From positions 1-64,000 of the forward strand of contig NZ_BDBB01000006.1 in the NCBI RefSeq assembly GCF_001612765.1: a stretch of DNA of 64,000 bases, given 5' to 3'. Of this stretch, positions 10,441-19,390 are shown one piece after another. Numbering within the stretch: position 1 is the stretch's first letter; each line of letters begins with the position of its first letter. The notes under the pieces were generated by a model, which worked only from the letters and a program-made list of their open reading frames with translations, was not told where the DNA came from and ran no database searches. Position numbers and translations under genes: made by a program. The stretch comes from Nocardia arthritidis NBRC 100137 (GTDB lineage: Bacteria > Actinomycetota > Actinomycetes > Mycobacteriales > Mycobacteriaceae).

Positions 10441-11085
10441 ATGCGCATAGCCCACTTCGGCCACTCCTGTCTCCTCGTCGAGCTGCACGGCAAGAAGATC
10501 CTGTTCGATCCGGGCACGTTCTCGCACGGCTTCGAGGGCCTCACCGGCCTGGACGCGATCGCGGTCACCCACCAGCATCCCGACCACATCGACCCGAACC
10601 GGATCGAAGCGCTGGTCGAGGCGAACCCCGGCGCACGGTTGCTGTCGGATCCGCAGACCGCCGAGCAGCGCGGCGAGCGGTGGGAGGCGGTGCACGCGGG
10701 CAACGTGCTCACCGTCGGCGATCTCCGGATCACCGGCGGCGGGGGCAGGCACGCCGTGATCCATCCGGAGATCCCCGTGATCGACAACACCGTCTTCCAA
10801 CTGGGCACCGCCGACGACCCGGCACAGCTCGTGCACCCCGGCGACTCACTGTGGGTGCCGCCGGTCCCGGTCGGCGTGCTGGCCGCGCCCGCCGCGGCGC
10901 CGTGGATGCGGATCAGCGAAGCCGTCGACTACCTGCGCGCGGTCGCTCCGCGCGTCGCGCTGCCCATCCACTACGGCATCATCCGCGAGGAGGCGCAGGG
11001 CATCTACTTCGGCAGGCTGTCCGAAATGGCTCCCGCCGGAACCGAATTCCGGGTGCTCGACCCGGAGAACGACACCGACCTGTAG
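10441..11085 (+). CDS. MBL-fold metallo-hydrolase (UlaG-like)
   Basis: 214 residues. Opens with RIAHFGHSCLLVE and carries the zinc motif THQHPDHID (HxHxDH), with a further His in IHYGIIREEAQG. Small single-domain MBL proteins of this type are usually annotated as hydrolases of unknown substrate. A -10 element TAGCAT (10429-10434) ends 6 nt before the ATG, so the transcript is probably leaderless. Convergent with the M20 gene with only 2 bp between stops. Confidence 0.85.
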   Translation: MRIAHFGHSCLLVELHGKKILFDPGTFSHGFEGLTGLDAIAVTHQHPDHIDPNRIEALVEANPGARLLSDPQTAEQRGERWEAVHAGNVLTVGDLRITGGGGRHAVIHPEIPVIDNTVFQLGTADDPAQLVHPGDSLWVPPVPVGVLAAPAAAPWMRISEAVDYLRAVAPRVALPIHYGIIREEAQGIYFGRLSEMAPAGTEFRVLDPENDTDL

Positions 11086-11087
11086 CG

Positions 11088-12443
11088 CTATCCGGCGTAG
11101 GTCGCGAGAAAGATCGCCTCGGCCAGGGCCATGTGCTCGATCTCCTTCGGATCCACGCTCTCGTTGGGCGCGTGGATCAGGGCTTTCGGTTCCTCGACCC
11201 CCAGCAGCATGATCTCCGCGTCCGGGTAGGTGGTGGCGAAGACATTGCACAGCGGGATCGAGCCGCCCTGCCCCTGGGTGGTCGCCGGACGACCGTAGGA
11301 CGCGGCGAGCGCCGCTTCCATCGCGGCGCGCGCCGGTCCGCCGGTCGGGGACCGGAACGGTGCTCCGGTGCCTTCCAGCTCGACGGTCAGCTCGGCGCGC
11401 CACGGCGTGTGCGCCTCGAGGTGCGCGACGAGCGCCCGGTGCGCCTGATCCGGGTCGGTGCCCGGCGGAATGCGCAGGTTCAGCCGGGCGCGCGCGATCG
11501 CCGGGATGGCGGCGGCGGAGCCCACCACCGGAGGGGCGTCGATGCCGAGCACCGTCAGCGCCGGCCGCGCCCAGAGCATGTCGGCGACGGTGCCGTCGCC
11601 GACGAGTTCGACATCGCGCAGGACGCGCGCGTCGGCGTGGAACTGCTCGCTCGGATATTGGACGCCCGGCCAGACCTGATCGTTCGGCAACCCGTCGACG
11701 GTGGTGTTGCCCCGTTCGTCGCGCAGCGAGGCAAGCAGATGGATCAGCGCGGCAAGCGCGTCGGGAGCCGGGCCGCCGAACATGCCGGAATGCAAGGGGC
11801 CGGCGAGTGTTTCGACGGTGACCACCACGTTCACTCCGCCGCGCAGCGTCTGCGTCAGGGTCGGCACACCCGCGGCGAAGTTACCGCAGTCGCCGACCAC
11901 GATCGCGTCCGCGCGCAGCAGTTCCGGCTCGGCTTCGACGAACCGCTCCAGTCCCCCGGTGCTCTGTTCCTCGGAGCCTTCCGCCACCACGATGACCCCC
12001 ACCGGCAGATCCGGCCCGAGCGCGCGCAGAGCCGTCAGGTGCATGACGATGTTGCCCTTGCAGTCGGCGCTGCCGCGCCCGTACCAGCGCCCGTCGCGCT
12101 CGGTCAGCTCCCACGGCGGGGTGCGCCATGCGGCCTCGTCCATCGGCGGCTGGACGTCGTAGTGACAGTAGAGCAACACCGTCGGCGCGCCCTCGGGAGC
12201 GGGCCGCGAGGCGACGACCGCCTTGGTGCCGTCCGGCGTTTCGTGCAGGCCGACGGCGGTGAGCCCCGCTGCGGCGAACGCGTCGGCCACCCACTGCGCC
12301 GCCGCGTCGCACTCCTCGGGAGGGTACTGCCGCGGATCGGCTACCGACTTGAACGAAACGAGCTGAGCCAGATCGGTTTTCGCCTGGTCCATCAGCTCCG
12401 CCACCGCGCTGCGCAACGCCGTGACACGCACATCGTCTGTCAT
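11088..12443 (-). CDS. M20 family dipeptidase (metallopeptidase)
   Basis: 451 residues. Zinc-site motifs: LLYCHYDVQPP, WYGRGSADCKGNI, VVAEGSEEQSTGG, and a C-terminal LIHAPNESVD. The length and order of catalytic and dimerisation (lid) domains fit M20 dipeptidases of the carnosinase-like group. Cytosolic. A TAGGGT -10 (12450-12455) ends 6 nt before ATG 12443, suggesting a leaderless mRNA. Confidence 0.9.
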   Translation of the reverse strand: MTDDVRVTALRSAVAELMDQAKTDLAQLVSFKSVADPRQYPPEECDAAAQWVADAFAAAGLTAVGLHETPDGTKAVVASRPAPEGAPTVLLYCHYDVQPPMDEAAWRTPPWELTERDGRWYGRGSADCKGNIVMHLTALRALGPDLPVGVIVVAEGSEEQSTGGLERFVEAEPELLRADAIVVGDCGNFAAGVPTLTQTLRGGVNVVVTVETLAGPLHSGMFGGPAPDALAALIHLLASLRDERGNTTVDGLPNDQVWPGVQYPSEQFHADARVLRDVELVGDGTVADMLWARPALTVLGIDAPPVVGSAAAIPAIARARLNLRIPPGTDPDQAHRALVAHLEAHTPWRAELTVELEGTGAPFRSPTGGPARAAMEAALAASYGRPATTQGQGGSIPLCNVFATTYPDAEIMLLGVEEPKALIHAPNESVDPKEIEHMALAEAIFLATYAG

Positions 12444-12648
12444 CCCCCAACCCTAACCCCCTGACTTCCGAGTGAAGTTCGCACAGCTGGGCGGGTGTGC
12501 GCGCACAAGACGTCTCCGAAGAGAAGGCGAAGTACGTCCGGAGCACGCCCGCGGTGTGTCAAGGTGAGCGGGGGAAGATGTCAGCTATCGCAGGGCATCC
12601 TCCGCGAGAGATGAGGCACACCCGCACCCTGTCGACCGGGAGGCCCGC

Positions 12649-14040
12649 ATGTCCGAAGCAGCTGATGACCTGTTCGCCCTGCCGGGGCTCAGCCGGTCCG
12701 CACCGCGAGCCGGATTTCCCCCGCACGAGATGTTCCCGCAGGTCGCCTACGAGATCGTGCACGACGAACTGATGCTCGACGGCGTCTCGAGGATGAACTT
12801 GGCCACGTTCTGCACCACCTGGGTGGAGGACCAGGCGCGCAGGCTGATGTCCGAATGCCTGGACAAGAACATCGTCGACAAGGACGAGTACCCGCAGACG
12901 GCCGAGTTGGAGCGCCGGGCCGTGCGGATGGTCGCCGATCTGTGGCACGCGCCCGACCCGGCCGGCACGCACGGCACCTCGACCATCGGCTCCAGCGAGG
13001 CGGCCATGCTCGGCGGGCTCGCGGCGAAGTTCCGCTGGCGCAAGGGTGGCGGCACCGGGACGCCGAACTTCGTCTGTGGCCCCGTCCAGGTGTGCTGGGA
13101 GAAATTCGCGCGGTACTTCGACGTCGAGATCCGGCAGATCCCGCTGCGCGGCGATCGGCTCACCATGCATCCCGACGACCTCGCCGAGTACTGCGACGCG
13201 AACACCATGATGGTCGTCCCGACCTTCGGTCAGACCTACACCGGCCTGTTCGAAGACGTCGCCGGGGCGAGCGCGGCCCTCGACGCGCTCGAGCGCGAGA
13301 AGGGCTGGGACATCCCGATCCACGTCGACGCGGCCAGTGGCGGTTTCCTCGCCCCCTTCGCCGCACCGGATCTGGTCTGGGATTTCCGGCTGCCCAGGGT
13401 GAAGTCGATCAACGCCTCCGGCCACAAGACCGGGCTGGCCCCGCTCGGCGCGGGCTGGGCGATCTGGCGCGAAGCCGATGACCTGCCTGCGGAGTTGATC
13501 TTCGACGTCGACTACCTCGGCGGCAGCATGGCCACCTTCAACCTGAACTTCTCCCGGCCCGGCGGGCAGGCGATCACGCAGTACTACCAGTTCATTCGCT
13601 TGGGACGGGCCGGCTACGCCCGGGTGCAATCCGCGATCTACCGGGTGGCGCAGCACTTGGCCGCGGCAGTGCGTGACCTCGAAGTCTTCGAGCTGATCCA
13701 CGACGGCGATCCGCAGCGTGGCATCACGGCGGTGTGCTGGCGCCTGACCGGCGATCCCGGCTTCAACCTCTACGACCTGTCCGACCGGCTGCGCTCCCGG
13801 GGCTGGCTGATACCGGCCTATCCGCTACCCGCGGACCGCAACGACGAGACGGTGATGCGCGCGGTGCTGCGCCACGGCTTCACCGTCGACATGGCCGACA
13901 TGCTGATCGCCGATCTCGGGCGCTGCATACGCCAGCTGCGGCGGCGGCCGTTCTCGACCTCGCTCACGCGCGAGGAGGCCGGCGGCTTCACCCACGATGC
14001 GACGGCTGCCGTTCCGGAGACGACGATCGCTGCGTCCTGA
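12649..14040 (+). CDS. gadB: Glutamate decarboxylase
   Basis: 463 residues, PLP-dependent group II decarboxylase converting glutamate to GABA and consuming a proton. The PLP lysine lies in INASGHKTGL. Also visible are the family segments GTSTIGSSEAAMLGG, CWEKFARYFDVE and HVDAASGGFLAPF. Length equals that of bacterial GadA/B. ATG 12649 has GGGAGG upstream. No GABA antiporter is adjacent, so a role in acid resistance or GABA metabolism cannot be decided from context. Confidence 0.95.
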   Translation: MSEAADDLFALPGLSRSAPRAGFPPHEMFPQVAYEIVHDELMLDGVSRMNLATFCTTWVEDQARRLMSECLDKNIVDKDEYPQTAELERRAVRMVADLWHAPDPAGTHGTSTIGSSEAAMLGGLAAKFRWRKGGGTGTPNFVCGPVQVCWEKFARYFDVEIRQIPLRGDRLTMHPDDLAEYCDANTMMVVPTFGQTYTGLFEDVAGASAALDALEREKGWDIPIHVDAASGGFLAPFAAPDLVWDFRLPRVKSINASGHKTGLAPLGAGWAIWREADDLPAELIFDVDYLGGSMATFNLNFSRPGGQAITQYYQFIRLGRAGYARVQSAIYRVAQHLAAAVRDLEVFELIHDGDPQRGITAVCWRLTGDPGFNLYDLSDRLRSRGWLIPAYPLPADRNDETVMRAVLRHGFTVDMADMLIADLGRCIRQLRRRPFSTSLTREEAGGFTHDATAAVPETTIAAS

Positions 14041-14048
14041 TCGTGACA

Positions 14049-14087
14049 GCGCCGCCGCCCGGCTACGCCATTCGCGGGCGGCGGCGC
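14049..14087 (+). terminator. Terminator hairpin of gadB
   Basis: Perfect 13-bp stem GCGCCGCCGCCCG (14049-14061) with CGGGCGGCGGCGC (14075-14087), loop 13 nt, starting 9 nt after the gadB stop. Confidence 0.7.
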
Positions 14088-14161
14088 CGATCGGTCGCGC
14101 GACAGCGGTCCCGACCGGCCACGGGCGATAGGGCCTTGCCCGCCGCCGCCCGCGGCGTCAG

Positions 14162-14863
14162 TCATGCGGCTCGAACGGCCGGAAAGGGTTCCCACCGGTA
14201 GGTCGTTCCCGCCGCACCGTGGAACAATGCCAGGTCGACGGCGTCGAGCACGGCTTGGCGAGGGCCCGAACGCGTCAGCTGGACCGCGGATACGGCCAAT
14301 CGCAACACGCCGCCGCGACGGGCGGTGCGCGCGGCGCCCATGACCAAGGCGCGGCACCACCATGGTTCGGCGCGGAAGCCCTCGCCGAGGCCGTACACCC
14401 TGGACTTCTGCGCCATATTGCGCTCCAGGTCGATGATCGAGGTCAACCCGAGCGCCAGCCGGAAACCGACCTCGGGCAGCGCCGCCAGCGCGCCCGCCGA
14501 GGCATCCCAGCGCGGCGCCGCGAACAGCCGGGTACGCAGGTCGGCCTGCTCCAGCACGCGATCCGCGGCGGTCAGCCGCAATCGCGCCTCGTGCCGGGGC
14601 AGCGCGGCGAACTCGGCGCGCCGCCGCTTGGTGGCCGCCTGGTCGTAGCCGTGCAGCACGATGGCGTCGCCGCGGGCCCGGCGGCCGCGCAGCCATGCCT
14701 GCGTCGCCGGGTCGTCGAGCAGCCGGTATCCGCCCTTCAGCCGCGGAGCCACCAGCAGCGAGAGCGGCACGCCGCGCCGATCCATCTCCTCGGCGAATCC
14801 CATCGCCGTGTCCCGGGTGGTGTCCCTGATCCCGGAGACCGATACGACCAGCTCAGCGTTCAT
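14162..14863 (-). CDS. DUF2334 polysaccharide-deacetylase-like protein
   Basis: 233 residues. LVVSVSGIRDTT at the start, LSLLVAPRLKGGYRLLDD, AIVLHGYDQ and LFAAPRWDASAGAL fit the DUF2334 branch of the NodB deacetylase fold, in which a Asp/His pair binds metal. Here HGYD and APRWDAS are the best candidates for the metal and active-site positions. No signal peptide. ATG 14863 is chosen where family similarity begins. Role unknown. Confidence 0.7.
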   Translation of the reverse strand: MNAELVVSVSGIRDTTRDTAMGFAEEMDRRGVPLSLLVAPRLKGGYRLLDDPATQAWLRGRRARGDAIVLHGYDQAATKRRRAEFAALPRHEARLRLTAADRVLEQADLRTRLFAAPRWDASAGALAALPEVGFRLALGLTSIIDLERNMAQKSRVYGLGEGFRAEPWWCRALVMGAARTARRGGVLRLAVSAVQLTRSGPRQAVLDAVDLALFHGAAGTTYRWEPFPAVRAA

Positions 14864-15005
14864 GTACCCACGGTGCCAGCCGCACGTGTCCGCGACGTGC
14901 AGGCTATATGACCAGGTGGCGAACACTCCGTCACGCCTGTGTCGGGCGCTCGCCCCGCGGTCGGCGCGCCGCCTTCACCAATGCGCCCGGCGATCGGCCG
15001 GTGCG

Positions 15006-17177
15006 CTACGCGTCGGCGAGACCGACCGTGTCGAGCAGCCAGGCGTGTTCGAAGGCCACTTCCCGCCACTTCTCGTAGCGCCCGCTGACGCCGCCGTGGC
15101 CCGCGCTCATCTCCGTCTTCAGCAGCAGCGGCGCGTCGCCGGTGGCGGTGGCGCGCAGCTTGGCGATCCACTTCGCGGGCTCCACGTAGAGCACGCGGGT
15201 GTCGTTCAGGCTGGTGATCGCCAGGATCGCCGGATAGTCCTTGGCCTCGACGTTCTCATACGGCGAGTAGGACTTCATGTACTCGTAGACGTCCTTGTCG
15301 GCCAGCGGGTTGCCCCACTCGTCCCACTCGATCACGGTGAGCGGCAGCGACGGGTCGAGGATGGAGGTGAGCGGATCGACGAACGGCACGTTCGCCAGGA
15401 TGCCCGCGAACAGCTCGGGGGCCAGATTCGCCACCGCTCCGACCAGCAGGCCGCCCGCGCTGCCGCCGTCGGCGACCATCCGGTCCGGGGCGGTGACGCC
15501 CGCCTCGACCAGATGCCGGGCGCAGGCCACGAAGTCGGTGAAGGTGTTCTTCTTGGTGAGCGCCTTGCCGTGCTCGTACCAGAGCCTGCCCATCTCGCCG
15601 CCGCCGCGAACGTGCGCGACCGCGAAGACCATGCCGCGATCCAGCAGCGACAGGCGAGCGACCGAGAACGACGGGTCGATGCTCGCCTCGTAGGAGCCGT
15701 AGCCGTAGAGCAGCAACGGCTTGGGCTCGTCGGCCGCGGTGGTCTTCTTCCGCACCAGCGAGATCGGAATCCGGGTGCCGTCCTCGGCGACCGCCCACTG
15801 CCGGTGCTGTTCGTAGTCGTTCGCGTCGTAGCCGCCGAGCACGGGCTGTTCCTTGCGCAACAGCAGCTCGCCGGTGGCCGGCACGTAGTCGAACACCTGC
15901 ATCGGCGTGATGAACGAGGTCAGTCCGATACGCAGGGTCGGCTGGGCCCACTCCGGGTTGGAGCCGACACCGACCGCGAAGAGTTCCAGATCGAAGTCGA
16001 GTTCGCGCCGCTCGCCGTAACCCTCGGCGGCCAGCGGCCACACCGCGATCCGGGTGAGCGCCTCGCGCCGGTAGCTGAGCACCAGGTGGTCGCGGAACGC
16101 GTCGATGTCCTCGAGCCGCACGTCCTCGCGATGCCCGATCAGCGGCGTCAGGTTCGACGGGTCGTCGACCGGCGCCTCGGCCAGCACGAAGTTCTCCGCC
16201 TTGACGCCGTCCACCACGTCGTTGTGCAGGATCAGGAAGCGGTCTTCTCCGCCGATCACCGCGTGCTCGGCGGAGTACTCCACACCCTCGCGGCGCGGCA
16301 GCAGCACGCGGAACTCGCCCTCGGGGTCGTCGGACTCCAGCACCCAGCCCTCGCTGGTGATCTTGGAACCGACCCAGATCATCAGGTATTTCTCCGAGCG
16401 GCTGGCGCCGATGCTCACCCAATAGCGCTCGTCGGGCTCGTGGAACACCTTGACGTCGGCATCGGTGCTGCCGAGCCGGTGCCGCCACACCGTGTCGGGC
16501 CGCCAGGACTCATCGACGGTCTGATAGAAGACGTGGCTGCCGTCCAGCGACCAGGTCGCACCCGGAGCGGTGCCCGCGATCTCGTCACCGAGCAGCTCGC
16601 CGGTGCGCAGATCCTTGAAGCGCAGAACGTACCGCTCGTCACCGACGTGGTCCACCGAGTAGGCCAGCAGCGTGCCGTCATGGCTGATCGAGAACGCGCC
16701 GAGGGCGAAAAAGTCGTACCCTTCGGCCAGCTCGTTGCTGTCGAGCAGCACCTCTTCGCCCGGGACCTCGGTCTCCGCGCTCAGCTGAGGCGGGGTCCAC
16801 TCGTCGATGCCTTCGGCGTCCGCGGCGATCGGGCACCGGCAGTGCACGCCGTACTGCTTGCCCTCGAAGCTGCGCGAGTAGTACCAGTAGTCACCCAGCC
16901 TGGTCGGCACCGAGAGGTCGGTCTCCTGGGTGCGCGCCTTGATCTCGTCGAAGATCGTCTCGCGCAACGTGCTCAGGTGCTCGGTGTGTGCCTCGGTGTA
17001 GGCGTTCTCCGCCTCCAGGTAGGCGATGACGTCGGGATTCTCCTTGTCCCGCAGCCACTCGTACTCGTCGACGAACACGTCGCCGTGGTGCACCCGCCGG
17101 GTGGGCACCGTCTCGGCGACCGGCGGCGCCACCGCGCCGCTACCGGGTTCGGAGATCGTTCCGCTGTCGAGAGCCAT
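15006..17177 (-). CDS. ptrB: Oligopeptidase B-like S9A serine peptidase
   Basis: 723 residues. An N-terminal beta-propeller (about residues 70-420) is followed by a catalytic alpha/beta-hydrolase domain. The nucleophile is in GGSAGGLLVG; FAVAHVRGGGEMGR is the conserved strand before it and GHGGVSGRYEKWRE near the C-terminus contains the catalytic His. Cleaves short peptides, classically after basic residues. TAGGGT (17185-17190) ends 7 nt before ATG 17177, suggesting a leaderless start. Confidence 0.93.
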   Translation of the reverse strand: MALDSGTISEPGSGAVAPPVAETVPTRRVHHGDVFVDEYEWLRDKENPDVIAYLEAENAYTEAHTEHLSTLRETIFDEIKARTQETDLSVPTRLGDYWYYSRSFEGKQYGVHCRCPIAADAEGIDEWTPPQLSAETEVPGEEVLLDSNELAEGYDFFALGAFSISHDGTLLAYSVDHVGDERYVLRFKDLRTGELLGDEIAGTAPGATWSLDGSHVFYQTVDESWRPDTVWRHRLGSTDADVKVFHEPDERYWVSIGASRSEKYLMIWVGSKITSEGWVLESDDPEGEFRVLLPRREGVEYSAEHAVIGGEDRFLILHNDVVDGVKAENFVLAEAPVDDPSNLTPLIGHREDVRLEDIDAFRDHLVLSYRREALTRIAVWPLAAEGYGERRELDFDLELFAVGVGSNPEWAQPTLRIGLTSFITPMQVFDYVPATGELLLRKEQPVLGGYDANDYEQHRQWAVAEDGTRIPISLVRKKTTAADEPKPLLLYGYGSYEASIDPSFSVARLSLLDRGMVFAVAHVRGGGEMGRLWYEHGKALTKKNTFTDFVACARHLVEAGVTAPDRMVADGGSAGGLLVGAVANLAPELFAGILANVPFVDPLTSILDPSLPLTVIEWDEWGNPLADKDVYEYMKSYSPYENVEAKDYPAILAITSLNDTRVLYVEPAKWIAKLRATATGDAPLLLKTEMSAGHGGVSGRYEKWREVAFEHAWLLDTVGLADA

Positions 17178-17187
17178 GGCGTCCACC

Positions 17188-17559
17188 CTACTGTCCGGCG
17201 GCCTCGCCACCCGCCGCACGGATGATGCCGTCGAGCACGTCGCTCGTCCGGCGTAGATCGCGCATCGCCTGATCGATTCTGGTGCGTTCCTCGGTGAGCT
17301 TCTCCACCAGGAACGGCGTCGCCGTGGCATTGGGTGTGCCGTCGACGTCGTGGATGCACGGCAGCAGTTCGCCGATGGTGTCGCTGTGCAGGCCCGCGGC
17401 GAACATCTCCTGGATGCGCCGCACCCGGTCGACCGCCGCCTCCGGATACTCCCGCTGCCCGCCCGACGACCGCCGCGCGGCCAGCAGACCTCTTGCCTCG
17501 TAGTACCGCAGCGACCGGACGCTCACGCCGGTCCGCTCGGCCAGTTCACCGATCCGCAC
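17188..17559 (-). CDS. MerR family transcriptional regulator
   Basis: 123 residues. Opens with RIGELAERTGVSVRSLRYYEARGLL, the MerR winged helix, then GGQREYPEAAVDRVRRIQEM and a coiled-coil dimerisation helix (about 80-115). One cysteine is present (LPCIHD, near residue 60), in the zone where NmlR/AdhR-type electrophile sensors carry theirs. GTG 17559 follows AAGGAG with a 5-nt gap; a longer start inside the operator is less likely. Divergent from the old yellow enzyme gene, its inferred target. Confidence 0.88.
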   Translation of the reverse strand: MRIGELAERTGVSVRSLRYYEARGLLAARRSSGGQREYPEAAVDRVRRIQEMFAAGLHSDTIGELLPCIHDVDGTPNATATPFLVEKLTEERTRIDQAMRDLRRTSDVLDGIIRAAGGEAAGQ

Positions 17560-17568
17560 CTTCACTCC

Positions 17569-17599
17569 TTGACCTAACATCAATGTCAGGTTTTACGGT
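17569..17599 (+). promoter_or_regulatory. MerR-type promoter with 19-bp spacer and operator
   Basis: -35 TTGACC (17569-17574) and -10 TACGGT (17594-17599) are separated by 19 bp, the long spacer typical of MerR-activated promoters. The spacer carries the palindrome ACCTAACAT-CA-ATGTCAGGT (17572-17591, one mismatch). The -10 ends 6 nt before the ATG at 17606, so the mRNA should be leaderless. Confidence 0.8.
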
Positions 17600-17605
17600 A
17601 CAGCC

Positions 17606-18694
17606 ATGCTGCTGTTGACCGAATACCGCAACCATCCGCTCGACCTGCCCAACCGGATCGTCATGTCGCCGATGACCCGGCTGCGCTCGCTGCCCGACGG
17701 CTCGCCGACCGGCGATGTCGCCGACTACTACACCCAGCGCGCGACGGCCGGGCTCATCGTCACCGAGGGCATCTGGCCGCATTCGACCGGCCAGAGCGAA
17801 GCCTGGGTGCCCGGCTTGCAGACCCCCGCGCATGTCGTGGCGTGGCGCCGGGTCACCGAGGCGGTGCACGCGCGCGGCGGGCGGATCTTCGCGCAGCTCA
17901 TGCACGGCGGACGCAAGGGCCACCCGCTCGCCCGGATCGACGGGTCCTGGCCCGCCGGACCGTCGGCGGTGCTGGACGACGACCGGGTGCACCTGATCGA
18001 CGGCGGCAAGGCCGATCCGATCACGCCCGCCGCCCTCGATCGCGCCGGTATCGCGGCCGCCGTTGAGCAATACGCCGTCGCCGCGCGCAATGCGATGAAC
18101 GCGGGCTTCGACGGTGTCGAGATCCACGGGGCCAATAGCTATCTCCTGCACCAATTCCTCGCCGACAACACCAACCTGCGCGACGACGAATACGGCGGTT
18201 CCATCCCCAACCGCATGCGGTTGCCCCTCGCGGTAGTGGACGCGGTGACCGAGGCGATCGGCGCGAAACGCACCGCCATCCGACTCTCGCCGGGCAATCC
18301 CCAGTTCAACATGCACGAGGCCGACCCGGGACCGCTCTACCGCGCACTCGTGGCCGAACTCGACCAGCGGGGCCTCGCCTACCTGCATCTCACCGACAAC
18401 GACCGCTACCCCGCGTTGCGTGACCTGCGGCCGCGCTGGCACGGCACGCTCATCGCGAACATCGGCGAGAACCACGAACCGACCACGGCGGCGGGCGCCG
18501 AACAGGTGCTGCGCGCCGGCCTCGCCGACTTGGTCTCCTTCGGCCGATCGTTCATCTCCAATCCCGATCTCGTGCACCGCATCCGCTACGACCTGCCCCT
18601 GGCTCCCCTTCGCGAGGAATTCCTCTACGGCCGCACCGCCGAGGGCTACAGCGACTATCCGAACTGGACGGCAGCCGAATTGGTGCGCGACTGA
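17606..18694 (+). CDS. Old yellow enzyme-type alkene reductase / NADH:flavin oxidoreductase
   Basis: 362 residues, FMN-dependent TIM barrel. Family features: NRIVMSPMTRLRS, TEGIWPHSTGQ, FAQLMHGGRKGH, the FDGVEIHGANSYLLHQFL catalytic segment with His/Asn, NLRDDEYGGS and a C-terminal LVSFGRSFISNPDL. Reduces activated C=C bonds or nitro groups with NAD(P)H. Expression is inferred to be controlled by the divergent MerR regulator through the 19-bp spacer promoter, so the inducer may be an electrophile. Confidence 0.92.
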   Translation: MLLLTEYRNHPLDLPNRIVMSPMTRLRSLPDGSPTGDVADYYTQRATAGLIVTEGIWPHSTGQSEAWVPGLQTPAHVVAWRRVTEAVHARGGRIFAQLMHGGRKGHPLARIDGSWPAGPSAVLDDDRVHLIDGGKADPITPAALDRAGIAAAVEQYAVAARNAMNAGFDGVEIHGANSYLLHQFLADNTNLRDDEYGGSIPNRMRLPLAVVDAVTEAIGAKRTAIRLSPGNPQFNMHEADPGPLYRALVAELDQRGLAYLHLTDNDRYPALRDLRPRWHGTLIANIGENHEPTTAAGAEQVLRAGLADLVSFGRSFISNPDLVHRIRYDLPLAPLREEFLYGRTAEGYSDYPNWTAAELVRD

Positions 18695-18732
18695 CCCGTC
18701 CCTCAGGAAGGGCGGAGGCCGAGCCGGCGGAC

Positions 18733-19155
18733 TCAGTTCCCCAGCGCACCACGGATCGAGGCGGCGAGATAATCCAGATCCTCCCGCCGCGGACTGGTCG
18801 GGCGACCACGCAACCCGAACCCGTCCCCCGGGGTGCGCGGGATGACGTGCAGATGCACATGGAAGACCTCCTGCCCCGCCGTCACCCCGTCCGCCAGAAA
18901 GAAATTGACCCCGTCGCACCCCACCTCACTTGCCCGCATCGCCGCCGCGAGCCGCTGCCCCACCTGGAACAACTTTCCGCCGACCACCGGATCGAGCTCC
19001 GCCAGACTGCGCGCCGCGACCTTCGGAACCACCAGCAGATGCCCCGGCGTCATAGGCCGAATGTCCATGAACGCCATCACATCGTCGTCCTCGTAGACCT
19101 TGCTCGACGGCGCCCGCCCGGCAACGATATCGGCGAAAATCGTGTAGGGATTCAC
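18733..19155 (-). CDS. HIT family protein 1
   Basis: 140 residues. Histidine triad HVHLHVIPR at the C-terminal third; YTIFADIVAGRAPSSKVYEDDDVMAF at the N-terminus is typical of the Hint/Fhit-like nucleotide hydrolases and transferases. GTG 19155 is supported by a TAGGCT -10 (19163-19168) ending 7 nt upstream. A second HIT gene lies at 25.9 kb. Confidence 0.9.
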   Translation of the reverse strand: MNPYTIFADIVAGRAPSSKVYEDDDVMAFMDIRPMTPGHLLVVPKVAARSLAELDPVVGGKLFQVGQRLAAAMRASEVGCDGVNFFLADGVTAGQEVFHVHLHVIPRTPGDGFGLRGRPTSPRREDLDYLAASIRGALGN

Positions 19156-19390
19156 GACCCGCAGCCTATGCGGTCATCTGTTGTGTTCGTGCTCCGGACG
19201 GTGGGCAGTCGGGTTTCGCGCTATTCAGGGGCAGCGCCGATCGCGATCACTGTCCGCACCAGTGGCATGACCATTGCTTTCCAGTTCCCGCCTGCGCCGA
19301 ATGCCCAGGCGATGGCATCAGGAGGCGTGAATAGGCACCGAGGGACGATACCGGCCGACGAGCTGATTCGTCGCGAAAGGCGTAGTCCCG

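Noticed and set aside
12496..12507. Palindrome TGTGCGCGCACA upstream of gadB
   Set aside because: Short, GC-alternating and without a neighbouring regulator; chance is likely at this base composition.
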